Shown here: in pieces, positions 1 through 5,632 of the stretch | Layout: each line of letters begins with the position of its first letter | Position numbering within the stretch: position 1 is the first letter of the stretch | Source: an uncultured Veillonellaceae bacterium | GTDB lineage: Bacteria > Bacillota > Negativicutes > Veillonellales > Negativicoccaceae | NCBI GenBank assembly: GCA_947254705.1 | Contig: CAMYCX010000064.1 | Span: 1 to 6,584, forward strand | Direction: 5' to 3' | DNA: 6,584 nt | Position numbers and translations under genes: made by a program | Notes under the pieces: generated by a model | Seen by the model: the letters and a program-made list of their open reading frames with translations, nothing else | Told to the model about the DNA's origin: nothing | Databases searched by the model: none

Positions 1-692
1 GTAAGAAATATGCCGCCGCCTCCGCGCTCGTCGATCGTGACCGGAAGTATACGCTGGACGAAGCGGTGGCGCTGGTGAAACAAACAGCGACGGCAAACTT
101 TGATGAATCGGTAGACATGGTGTTTAATCTGAATATCGATCCGAAATATGCGGATCAGCAGATTCGCGGCGCGATGGTTCTGCCGCACGGCACAGGCAAG
201 ACGAAGAAAGTGCTCGTTTTTGCCAAAGGTGCGAAAGTCGACGAAGCGGAGAAAGCAGGGGCTGATTTCGTCGGCGGGGAAGAATTGATCCCCAAAATTC
301 AAGGCGGTTGGTTTGATTTCGATGTCGTGATTGCGACACCGGATATGATGGCAATCGTCGGTCGACTCGGTAAAGTATTGGGACCGAAAGGCTTAATGCC
401 GAACCCGAAAGTCGGTACGGTGACGATGGATGTAGCCAAAGCCATCGGCGAAGTCAAAGCCGGTAAAATCGAATATCGCGCGGATAAAGCGGGCAATATT
501 CAAGTCTCCATCGGCAAAGCGTCGTTCGCCGATGAACAATTGGCAGACAATGCACGGGCGATTTTCGACCGCATCCTGAAAGCGCGTCCGTCGACTGTCA
601 AAGGACAGTACATGAAGACGGTAACGCTGAGTGCGACGATGGGGCCGGGCGTGCGTCTGGACCAGACCAAAATGGTCGCACCGAAAGAATAA
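1..692 (+). CDS. rplA: 50S ribosomal protein L1 (5' end cut off by window)
   Basis: L1 binds 23S rRNA at the mobile L1 stalk, which helps deacylated tRNA leave the E site; in many bacteria it also represses its own mRNA. The reading frame is already open at position 3 and starts KKYAAASALVDRDRKYTLDEAVALVK, the usual L1 N-terminus just after the initial Met-Ala-Lys-type residues, so only about five codons are missing. 229 residues are visible against a usual length of about 230-235. The conserved L1 signature GPKGLMPNPKVGTVT is encoded near 380-424, and the protein ends in TAA at 690-692. The GTG at 66 falls inside the conserved N-terminal domain and is not the start. It lies upstream of the L10 leader and rplJ, as in the usual rplK-rplA-rplJ-rplL order; rplK would lie just outside the window. 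The identification is certain. Confidence 0.97.
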   Translation, partial: KKYAAASALVDRDRKYTLDEAVALVKQTATANFDESVDMVFNLNIDPKYADQQIRGAMVLPHGTGKTKKVLVFAKGAKVDEAEKAGADFVGGEELIPKIQGGWFDFDVVIATPDMMAIVGRLGKVLGPKGLMPNPKVGTVTMDVAKAIGEVKAGKIEYRADKAGNIQVSIGKASFADEQLADNARAIFDRILKARPSTVKGQYMKTVTLSATMGPGVRLDQTKMVAPKE

Positions 693-715
693 TTTTATCT
701 ATTTACACTTAGCTT

Positions 716-810
716 AAGACCGGTGGTATGTGTAATGGGCCTTGCCCGCCACCCGAGGCTGAGTACCGGTATTGATCGGTACGCGACCTCGTATTACGGG
801 GTCGTTTTTT
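716..810 (+). promoter_or_regulatory. L10 leader: ribosomal protein autoregulatory mRNA structure
   Basis: The 164-base gap between rplA and rplJ holds a structured leader of the Firmicutes L10_leader type, the mRNA site bound by the L10-(L12)n complex. Visible pairings are GGTGG 722-726 with CCACC 749-753, capped by GGGC 737-740 with GCCC 744-747. A CGAGG box follows at 754-758, and ACC 719-721 can close with GGT 768-770. A second set of pairings competes with these: CGAGG 754-758 with CCTCG 787-791, enclosing GTACCG 763-768 with CGGTAC 777-782. That set would disrupt the terminator at 784-810 and so acts as an antiterminator. The expected logic, known for this family and inferred here, is that excess L10-L12 holds the upstream fold, frees the terminator and stops transcription before rplJ. 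No convincing promoter is seen in 693-718, so the leader probably sits inside the rplKAJL transcript. Confidence 0.82.
784..810 (+). terminator. Intrinsic terminator of the L10 leader (attenuator)
   Basis: CGACCTCG 784-791 pairs with CGGGGTCG 797-804 around the loop TATTA, giving eight pairs including one T-G wobble, followed by six T at 805-810. It lies about 46 bases before the rplJ start and inside the leader, so it should decide whether RNA polymerase goes on into rplJL rather than mark the end of an operon. Its 5' arm also pairs with CGAGG 754-758, which fits an on/off switch. Confidence 0.85.
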
Positions 811-856
811 ATGGCTAATGTGCTAAATACAACTCACTGCTAAAGGAGGTGTTTAC

Positions 857-1387
857 ATGGCCACACGCGTGGAAAAAGAACAACTTGTCGCGCAGATGAA
901 GTCGGAATTGGAATCCGCCAAAGGTGCAGTACTCGTTGAGTACAGCGGTTTGACGGTGGCCGCCGCGACGGAATTGCGTCGTAAGTTCTTGGCACACAAT
1001 GTACGTTACCACGTCATCAAAAATACGTTGACGGCAATTGCGGCACGTGAACTCGGATTGGACTCGTTTGCCGATCAGTTACACGGACCGAACGCATTGG
1101 CGGTATCGGACAATGATGCAGTCGCTCCGGCGAAAGCGTTGAAAGAGTTTCTGGAAGAAACAAAAAGCACTGCGATCACGATGAAAGCAGGTTTGCTGGA
1201 AGGTGAAGTCGTCGGACTGGACGCGGTCAAAGAATTGGCCGACTTGCCGAGCCGGGAAGTCTTGCTTGCCAAAGTGGTGGGCAGCATGCAGGCCCCGATC
1301 ACCGGTTTCGTTCGTTGCCTGAACGGCAATATTACGAATCTGGTATATGTGTTGGAAGCAATTCGCAAACAGAAAGAAAGCGCATAA
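857..1387 (+). CDS. rplJ: 50S ribosomal protein L10
   Basis: L10 anchors the L7/L12 dimers to the large subunit near the L11-binding region of 23S rRNA, forming the stalk that recruits elongation factors and other translational GTPases. The 176-residue product has the usual length and layout. The N-terminal rRNA-binding domain contains KGAVLVEYSGLTV (about 23-35) and HVIKNTL (about 52-58), and a C-terminal helix near 150-176 is where L7/L12 dimers dock. The start is fixed by AAAGGAGGTG at 842-851, five bases before ATG. It follows the L10 leader and its attenuator, so its synthesis is probably autoregulated by the L10-L12 complex. rplL follows after 33 bases. Nothing in the protein is unusual. 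Confidence 0.97.
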   Translation: MATRVEKEQLVAQMKSELESAKGAVLVEYSGLTVAAATELRRKFLAHNVRYHVIKNTLTAIAARELGLDSFADQLHGPNALAVSDNDAVAPAKALKEFLEETKSTAITMKAGLLEGEVVGLDAVKELADLPSREVLLAKVVGSMQAPITGFVRCLNGNITNLVYVLEAIRKQKESA

Positions 1388-1420
1388 GCGCGTAATCATT
1401 TACTCATAGGAGGAACTATC

Positions 1421-1789
1421 ATGACTAAAGATGAAATTATGCAAGCAATTGAAGAGATGTCGGTTTTGGAATTGTCCGAACTGGTTAAAGCAATGGAAGA
1501 AAAATTCGGTGTTTCGGCGGCCGCTCCGGTAGCGGTAGCAGCAGCAGCTCCGGCAGCCGGCGGTGCAGCGGAAGAAAAATCCGACTTTGACGTTATCCTC
1601 AAAGATGTCGGAGCCAGCAAAATCAACGTGATCAAAGTCGTTCGTGAAGCGACCGGTCTCGGCTTGAAAGAAGCAAAAGCGTTGGTTGACGGTGCCCCGG
1701 CAGCAGTCAAAGAAGGCGTAGCAAAAGCGGACGCGGAAGCGTTGAAAGCACAGCTTGAAGAAGCCGGCGCGACAATCGAATTGAAATAA
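1421..1789 (+). CDS. rplL: 50S ribosomal protein L7/L12
   Basis: L7/L12 is the multi-copy acidic stalk protein that binds and stimulates translational GTPases such as EF-Tu and EF-G. The 122-residue protein shows all three expected parts: an N-terminal dimerisation helix pair (about 1-32, which binds L10), an Ala/Pro/Gly-rich flexible hinge (about 33-52) and the C-terminal factor-binding domain (about 54-122), with the conserved INVIKVVREATGLGLKEAK around 68-86. A strong TAGGAGG (1407-1413) sits seven bases before ATG, fitting the need to make several L12 per L10. Sharing a transcript with rplJ places it under the same leader control. A strong terminator follows directly; rpoB, the common next gene in bacteria, is not there. 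Confidence 0.98.
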   Translation: MTKDEIMQAIEEMSVLELSELVKAMEEKFGVSAAAPVAVAAAAPAAGGAAEEKSDFDVILKDVGASKINVIKVVREATGLGLKEAKALVDGAPAAVKEGVAKADAEALKAQLEEAGATIELK

Positions 1790-1804
1790 TCGATGTCACT
1801 TTAC

Positions 1805-1832
1805 AATCACTCTCGCAAGAGAGTGATTTTTT
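1805..1832 (+). terminator. Intrinsic terminator after rplL
   Basis: AATCACTCTC 1805-1814 and GAGAGTGATT 1819-1828 form ten perfect pairs around a GCAA tetraloop, a stable GNRA type, with a T run at 1827-1832. It begins 16 bases after the rplL stop and should end the ribosomal protein transcript. Confidence 0.95.
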
Positions 1833-1874
1833 ATGCAAGAAAAAGGCGCATCGGCCTTCAATTTTACAGAAGTG

Positions 1875-1883
1875 TGGTAAAAT
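1875..1883 (+). promoter_or_regulatory. Extended -10 promoter for the divIC-like gene
   Basis: TGGTAAAAT contains a TAAAAT -10 hexamer at 1878-1883 preceded by the TGn extension at 1875-1877. The -35 region is poor; the best candidate is TTCAAT at 1857-1862 with only 15 bases between, so recognition would rest on the extended -10. It sits between the rplL terminator and the next gene, where a promoter is needed. Transcription would start near 1890. Confidence 0.55.
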
Positions 1884-1912
1884 AAACATACATCAAAAGA
1901 AAGGATCTGCCT

Positions 1913-2233
1913 ATGAAATCATCCCGCCCGTTACAAAATCGTTCCAAACCCCGTCATGCACGTGTTTCCTCATCGATGCGGACGCACCGTTGGTGGCGGT
2001 GGGTGTGTGCATTGCTTGTGCCGGTGATAATTTACCTATCTATGTCGATATATGAGTATTGGCAGGTTCAGCAGGAGTTGGACCGTGTTCGCGAACAGGA
2101 ACGGCAATTATTGCAGCAACAAGAGCAGCTCAAGCAGGAAGAAGCACGTTACCAGGATCCGCAGCAAATTGAAAAGGAAGCACGCGAGCAGCTGGGATTG
2201 GTAAAGGAAGATGAAGTACCGTATATCCGCTGA
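1913..2233 (+). CDS. divIC: Septum formation initiator family protein (DivIC/FtsB-like)
   Basis: DivIC/FtsB proteins are small bitopic membrane proteins that join FtsL and DivIB/FtsQ in the divisome and help activate septal peptidoglycan synthesis. The 106-residue product has the family layout: a basic cytoplasmic N-terminus (about 1-29), one membrane segment (about 30-47, VCALLVPVIIYLSMSIY), a Gln/Glu-rich coiled coil outside the membrane (about 49-79), and the short conserved tail YQDPQQIEKEAREQLGLVKEDE (80-101), which is the most diagnostic part. GAAAGGA at 1899-1905 supports the ATG. The S1-domain gene downstream matches the divIC-yabR pair of Bacillus subtilis, and that is why I prefer the divIC name. 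FtsL proteins have a similar shape, so the symbol is less sure than the family. Confidence 0.85.
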   Translation: MKSSRPLQNRSKPRHARVSSSMRTHRWWRWVCALLVPVIIYLSMSIYEYWQVQQELDRVREQERQLLQQQEQLKQEEARYQDPQQIEKEAREQLGLVKEDEVPYIR

Positions 2234-2236
2234 TAT

Positions 2237-2265
2237 TTGCATAGCGACGCAGTTTTGCGTATAAT
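2237..2265 (+). promoter_or_regulatory. Sigma-A type promoter for the S1-domain gene
   Basis: TTGCAT (2237-2242), a 17-base spacer and a perfect TATAAT (2260-2265) lie just after the divIC-like stop codon. Transcription would start near 2271-2273 and give a leader of about 30 bases. This would allow the S1 gene to be expressed apart from the division gene. A 5-bp inverted repeat, ACGCA 2247-2251 and TGCGT 2256-2260, overlaps the spacer and the first base of the -10; it may be chance. Confidence 0.7.
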
Positions 2266-2282
2266 GGGGATATATTTATTAT

Positions 2283-2289
2283 AAGGAGG
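2283..2289 (+). promoter_or_regulatory. Ribosome binding site with long spacing
   Basis: AAGGAGG is a strong site, but 13 bases separate it from the ATG at 2303, against five to nine for the other genes here. An ATG at 2290 touches the site and is out of frame with the S1 gene, so it is too close to be used. Homology at the N-terminus (MSVEVGAVVEGVV) fixes the start at 2303 despite the spacing. Confidence 0.65.
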
Positions 2290-2302
2290 ATGTTCATTTC
2301 GC

Positions 2303-2749
2303 ATGAGCGTAGAAGTAGGGGCAGTTGTAGAAGGTGTCGTGACCGGTGTCGCCAAGTTCGGAGCATTTGTAGAGCTCGCGGATAAAAAAGTCGGTTTGGT
2401 ACATGTATCTGAGGTGGCCAATGAATATGTTAACGAGGTGGCCGATTACGTCAAAGTGGGCGACAAGGTTCGTGTCAAGGTGGTATCGATGGACGATAAA
2501 GGTAAAATCGGATTGTCGATCAAGCAGGCACAGGAGAAAAGCGCGGCACGGCCGAGTTCACGCAGAAATGAACAGGAGCAACGGGCAACGGGGTTTACCG
2601 CACGAGCACCTCGGCGCAAGCCGATGGGGGCGATGTCATTTGAAGACAAGCTCAGTCGCTTTTTGAAAGACAGCGATGAGCGGTTGAACGATTTGAAGCG
2701 CAATACGGAATCCAAACGTGGCGGACGAGGGGCACGTCGTTCCGATTGA
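2303..2749 (+). CDS. yabR: S1-domain RNA-binding protein, YabR-like
   Basis: It has one S1 (OB-fold) RNA-binding domain at about 3-74, with the typical GVAKFGAFVEL (15-25), KKVGLVHVSEVA (28-39) and VGDKVRVKVVSMDDKGKIGLSIK (52-74). After a basic, low-complexity linker (about 78-110) comes a short module, MSFEDKLSRFLKDSDERL (111-128), and an Arg/Gly/Lys-rich end, SKRGGRGARRSD. The S1 fold implies single-stranded RNA or ribosome contact; no enzyme activity is expected and the exact role is not well known. Position after divIC and before tilS-hpt-ftsH matches B. subtilis yabR, and length (148) fits that small family. It has its own strong promoter and a terminator after it. General stress protein 13 (YugI) is a related alternative; the context favours YabR. 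Confidence 0.88.
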   Translation: MSVEVGAVVEGVVTGVAKFGAFVELADKKVGLVHVSEVANEYVNEVADYVKVGDKVRVKVVSMDDKGKIGLSIKQAQEKSAARPSSRRNEQEQRATGFTARAPRRKPMGAMSFEDKLSRFLKDSDERLNDLKRNTESKRGGRGARRSD

Positions 2750-2756
2750 TTGAAGG

Positions 2757-2781
2757 AGGCATCCCGCGGGGGTGCTTTTTT
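2757..2781 (+). terminator. Hairpin terminator between yabR-like gene and ppx
   Basis: GCATCCC (2759-2765) pairs with GGGGTGC (2769-2775) around GCG, with one T-G wobble; the stem can be extended to 2757-2777 by weaker pairs. Six T follow at 2776-2781. The ppx ribosome binding site begins only a few bases later (2784-2792), so no promoter fits between. The hairpin must therefore be partly read through, or work as an attenuator for ppx-tilS-hpt. Confidence 0.8.
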
Positions 2782-2795
2782 ATTAGGAGGAGAGT

Positions 2796-3701
2796 ATGAG
2801 GCAAGCCGTTATAGATGTCGGTACGAATTCATCGCGGCTGTTGGTAGCGGAGCAGGTGCCGCAAGGACATCGGACAGTATGCAAAGAGATCCGTACGACG
2901 AGATTGGGAGACGGACTCAAGCGTGGAGAATGTTTGGGTGAAGCCGCTCGTTTACGCACATTGGAAGGTGTCGCGGAGTTGGCGGCACTGGCACGTGAAC
3001 ATGAGGCGGTGTCGATTACGGCGGTGGGTACCAATGCATTACGGGAGGCTTCGGACGGAGCGGCATTTGCCGAAGAGTTGGCCGCGGTTATCGGCGCGCC
3101 GGTGCGTATCATCGACGGACGTGAAGAGGCGCGATACAGCTATTTGGGTGCAGCCAAAGAGAGCCCGACAATGACGGGAGTTGTGGATATCGGCGGCGGC
3201 AGTACGGAGATTGCCGTCGGTTTCGGCGGTGAACTCGGAGTGGCGGTCAGTGTGCCGCTCGGTGCGGTACGAGGTACGCGAGATTTCGACATGATGACGG
3301 CACGCGGCATCGGAGAGTTGAAGAAACACTGTTTTGCCGTATTTGCCGAGTCGGCGGATGAGGTGCAGGGGATTAGTCGCTGGATCGGTGTCGGCGGAAC
3401 GGTGACGTCGATGGCGACGATCGCGCAGGGGCTGGACCCGTATGATGCGGCCAAGGTACAAGGGTATCATCTGTCCTACGAAGTGGTGCAGGACTTGCTT
3501 CGGCGGTTGTCACAGTTGTCATATGAGCAGCGGCGGGAGTTGCCGGGGTTGCAACCGGAGCGTGCGGATATTATCGTTGCCGGCGTGGTGATCGCTGAAA
3601 GTTTGATGGAGTATTTCGCGTTACCGGAGTTGGGCGTCAGTGATGAAGATTTACTGGAAGGTGTATGGTGGGAAACCTATGGCCGACCTGACGTCATTTG
3701 A
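2796..3701 (+). CDS. Ppx/GppA family phosphatase, short form
   Basis: This family, in the sugar kinase/actin/Hsp70 fold superfamily, removes terminal phosphate from inorganic polyphosphate and/or converts pppGpp to ppGpp. The 301 residues carry the full two-lobed core: phosphate loop IDVGTNSSRLLVAE (6-19), AVGTNALREASD (76-87), DGREEARYSYLGA (107-119) with the Glu expected to be catalytic at 110 or 111, second phosphate loop VVDIGGGSTEIAVG (129-142) and GVGGTVTSMA (198-207). It lacks the C-terminal helical/HD extension of long Ppx and GppA proteins, as short Firmicutes, actinobacterial and archaeal forms do. TAGGAGGAG (2784-2792) fixes the start. It overlaps tilS by 23 bases, so the two are probably translationally coupled. 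Whether polyphosphate or pppGpp is the real substrate cannot be told from sequence, so I give no symbol. Confidence 0.93.
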   Translation: MRQAVIDVGTNSSRLLVAEQVPQGHRTVCKEIRTTRLGDGLKRGECLGEAARLRTLEGVAELAALAREHEAVSITAVGTNALREASDGAAFAEELAAVIGAPVRIIDGREEARYSYLGAAKESPTMTGVVDIGGGSTEIAVGFGGELGVAVSVPLGAVRGTRDFDMMTARGIGELKKHCFAVFAESADEVQGISRWIGVGGTVTSMATIAQGLDPYDAAKVQGYHLSYEVVQDLLRRLSQLSYEQRRELPGLQPERADIIVAGVVIAESLMEYFALPELGVSDEDLLEGVWWETYGRPDVI

Positions 3702-5046
3702 TCGTACGGTCATCGCTACGATTGATCGCTACGGCTTATGGACAACGGGAAGTCGGATATTGGTGGCGTGCAGCGGCGGTTCCGATTCATTGGCGTTGCT
3801 GTGGTGGTTGGTTGCACAGCGATCACGATATGCGCTGACGGTGGGAGCGGTATATGTACATCATCATTTGCGGGCGGCGGCGACGGCAGAAGCCGCCTAC
3901 CTTGAAGAGATCGGGGCGGCGCAAGGGATTCCTGTATATATTCGTCATGCGGATGTCCCTCGCCGCATCGCGGATACCGGTGAATCTACGGAAACGGCGG
4001 CACGTGTTTTACGTTATCGCTGTCTGACGGAAACCGCTGCAGCAGAAGGGTATGATCGAATTGCGGTCGCCCATCATGCGGACGATCAGGCGGAGACCGT
4101 ACTGCATCATCTGTTGCGCGGCAGCGGCCCGCGCGGTTTACGAGGTATGTTGCCGCGAACGGGAGATATCGTTCGGCCTTTTCTGGACGTGACGCGCGCG
4201 GAGATCGAAACGTACCTGTCGGCATCGTGTCCCTATGTACCGTGTACGGATGAAACAAATACGGATACAAGATATTTGCGCAATGCATTGCGTCATGACG
4301 TATTGCCTTACTTGCGGCGGTATAATCCGCGTATCAGCGACTCATTCGTTCGTTTGAGTCATATCATGCGGGATGAGACGGCATGGGCGGATGAGATGAC
4401 GGCGGCATGGTGGCAGGCACAGGCAACGGTGACGGAGGAGTATACCTCATTACCGCGGCCGATGGTGTGGGCAACGGCATTGGGACGACATATTGTGCGC
4501 CATGCGTACGCCCGATATGCACGGACAACCCCCGATTGGAGTCAAACGGAGACGATTCTGTCTCTTTGGAAATCCGGTCGGACAGGGGCGATATATGCCG
4601 CTCGCGGTCTGTATTGGGAAGTGGCGGCCGATGCCTTGCGGATTTATCGCGAGCGGCCGGTGACGGACATGCATGCGGCATCCGCGGCGGCAGGAGAAGC
4701 GGCAGAGTTGGTGCTGGGGGCGGTGCGTGTGCCGGTACGGCAGTCTCCGACACCCGACGGTATCGTCAACGTGCCGATCTCTATATTGCACGGTGCATTG
4801 CGCCTACGTTATCGGCGGCCGGGAGATCGGATCACGGTGCGGGGAGTCGGTACGCAAAAATGGAAAGACTGGCTGATTAATCATAAAGTGCCGCGCAGCG
4901 ATCGGGACGGTATCGTGTTGCTGGCGGACGAGGAGCGAATTTATCATGCGTTCGGCTACTGGCAAGGAGAACGGCAGCCGAATGAACCGGGGCCGTATTG
5001 GGCAATCGGAGATCGAAGGAGGAAACAAGATGAACGAACGGATTGA
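3679..5046 (+). CDS. tilS: tRNA(Ile)-lysidine synthetase
   Basis: TilS uses ATP and lysine to change cytidine 34 of the CAU-anticodon tRNA(Ile) to lysidine, so that it reads AUA as isoleucine; it is usually essential. The 455-residue protein has the N-type ATP-pyrophosphatase P-loop SGGSDS (32-37), HHHLR (61-65), AHHADDQAET (131-140), RGSGPRGLRGM (147-157) and DETNTDTRYLRNALRH (191-206), then a middle helical domain and the C-terminal tRNA-recognition domain LRLRYRRPGDRITVRGVG onward (about 374-445). I chose ATG 3679 because homology begins there and a weak GGTGGGA (3667-3673) precedes it; an in-frame GTG at 3640 and ATG at 3643 only add residues encoded inside ppx. It overlaps ppx by 23 bases and hpt by 17, typical of one transcript. 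tilS-hpt-ftsH is a widely kept Firmicutes order. Confidence 0.96.
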   Translation: MADLTSFDRTVIATIDRYGLWTTGSRILVACSGGSDSLALLWWLVAQRSRYALTVGAVYVHHHLRAAATAEAAYLEEIGAAQGIPVYIRHADVPRRIADTGESTETAARVLRYRCLTETAAAEGYDRIAVAHHADDQAETVLHHLLRGSGPRGLRGMLPRTGDIVRPFLDVTRAEIETYLSASCPYVPCTDETNTDTRYLRNALRHDVLPYLRRYNPRISDSFVRLSHIMRDETAWADEMTAAWWQAQATVTEEYTSLPRPMVWATALGRHIVRHAYARYARTTPDWSQTETILSLWKSGRTGAIYAARGLYWEVAADALRIYRERPVTDMHAASAAAGEAAELVLGAVRVPVRQSPTPDGIVNVPISILHGALRLRYRRPGDRITVRGVGTQKWKDWLINHKVPRSDRDGIVLLADEERIYHAFGYWQGERQPNEPGPYWAIGDRRRKQDERTD

Positions 5047-5572
5047 AAAGGTGCTGATTTCGGAAGAGCAGATCCGTGAACGGGTACAAGCGATGGGAGA
5101 AGAAATCAGCCGTGATTATCACGGGAAAGATTTACTGCTTGTCGGTATATTAAAAGGATCGGTCGTATTTATGTCGGATTTGATGCGGCAAATCAAAATT
5201 CCGCTGAATATCGATTTCATCAGCGTTTCCAGTTACAGCGGCGGCAAAACTTCGTCGGACGGCACGATTACGCTGCTGAAAGATTTGGCAGCCGATATTC
5301 GGGGGCGTCACGTATTGATTGTGGAAGACATCGTCGATACGGGATCGACGCTGTACCATCTGCAACGTCTGTTGGCGCATCGGGGAGCGGCATCGGTCGA
5401 AATTACCACCTTGCTCAGCAAGCCGGAGCGACGTAAGATTGATGTCAAAGTTCGTTATATCGGGTTTGAAGTGCCGGATGAATTTGTTGTCGGCTATGGT
5501 CTTGATTTTAACGAAAATGACCGCCATTGGCCCTTTGTCGGGGTGTTGAAACCGGAGTACTACCAGGCCTGA
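5030..5572 (+). CDS. hpt: Hypoxanthine phosphoribosyltransferase
   Basis: The enzyme salvages hypoxanthine (and usually guanine) with PRPP to give IMP/GMP in the cytosol. The 180 residues match the family: LLVGILKGSVVFMSDL (36-51), the flexible loop SSYSGGKTSSDG (67-78), the PRPP-binding signature VLIVEDIVDTGSTL (95-108) with acidic pair Glu99-Asp100 and the likely general base Asp103, and the base-binding end GFEVPDEFVVGYGLDFNE followed by GVLKPEYY. GAAGGAGG (5015-5022), seven bases before ATG 5030, fixes the start even though the frame is open upstream to 4946. It starts inside tilS (17-base overlap). In B. subtilis the same order tilS-hprT-ftsH occurs, and HprT has been linked there to ftsH control; whether that holds here is inference. 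No intrinsic terminator follows it. Confidence 0.96.
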   Translation: MNERIEKVLISEEQIRERVQAMGEEISRDYHGKDLLLVGILKGSVVFMSDLMRQIKIPLNIDFISVSSYSGGKTSSDGTITLLKDLAADIRGRHVLIVEDIVDTGSTLYHLQRLLAHRGAASVEITTLLSKPERRKIDVKVRYIGFEVPDEFVVGYGLDFNENDRHWPFVGVLKPEYYQA

Positions 5573-5575
5573 CCG

Positions 5576-5604
5576 TTGTCAAAAAAACCGTAGTATGGTA
5601 ACAT
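5576..5604 (+). promoter_or_regulatory. Probable promoter for ftsH
   Basis: TTGTCA (5576-5581, five of six to consensus), a 17-base spacer and TAACAT (5599-5604) with a TGn extension (TGG 5596-5598) form a good sigma-A type promoter beginning four bases after the hpt stop codon. The transcript would start near 5610-5612, just before or at the inverted repeat at 5614-5632. A second -10-like TATAAA lies at 5604-5609. I see no CIRCE (HrcA) or CtsR heptad site around it. Confidence 0.65.
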
Positions 5605-5613
5605 ATAAAAATA

Positions 5614-5632
5614 GCGTACGATAATAGTACGC
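5614..5632 (+). repeat. Inverted repeat in the ftsH leader
   Basis: GCGTAC (5614-5619) and GTACGC (5627-5632) are perfect inverted arms around the seven-base AT-rich centre GATAATA. It sits just downstream of the predicted start of transcription and 12 bases before the ribosome binding site. It could be a repressor operator or a small hairpin in the 5' end of the mRNA. No T run follows, so it is not a terminator. Confidence 0.55.

Noticed and set aside
66..692. GTG at 66 as the start of rplA
   Set aside because: The frame is open back to position 3 and the upstream residues match the conserved L1 N-terminus, so the true start is outside the window.
1380..1391. GCGC-ATAA-GCGC hairpin around the rplJ stop codon as a regulator of the L10:L12 ratio
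   Set aside because: Only four pairs, low stability, and no comparative support; the strong rplL ribosome binding site is enough to explain higher L12 output.
2772..2786. Tiny GTG-Leu-Phe-Tyr-stop reading frame across the terminator before ppx, as a leader peptide
   Set aside because: Four codons with a badly spaced ribosome binding site inside a T run; nothing beyond chance supports it.
3640..3678. Longer tilS beginning at GTG 3640 or ATG 3643
   Set aside because: No ribosome binding site precedes it and the extra 12-13 residues lie wholly inside ppx with no TilS similarity; ATG 3679 fits better.
4946..5029. Longer hpt beginning at 4946
   Set aside because: The extra 28 residues are the tilS C-terminus read in another frame, and GAAGGAGG at 5015-5022 clearly serves ATG 5030.
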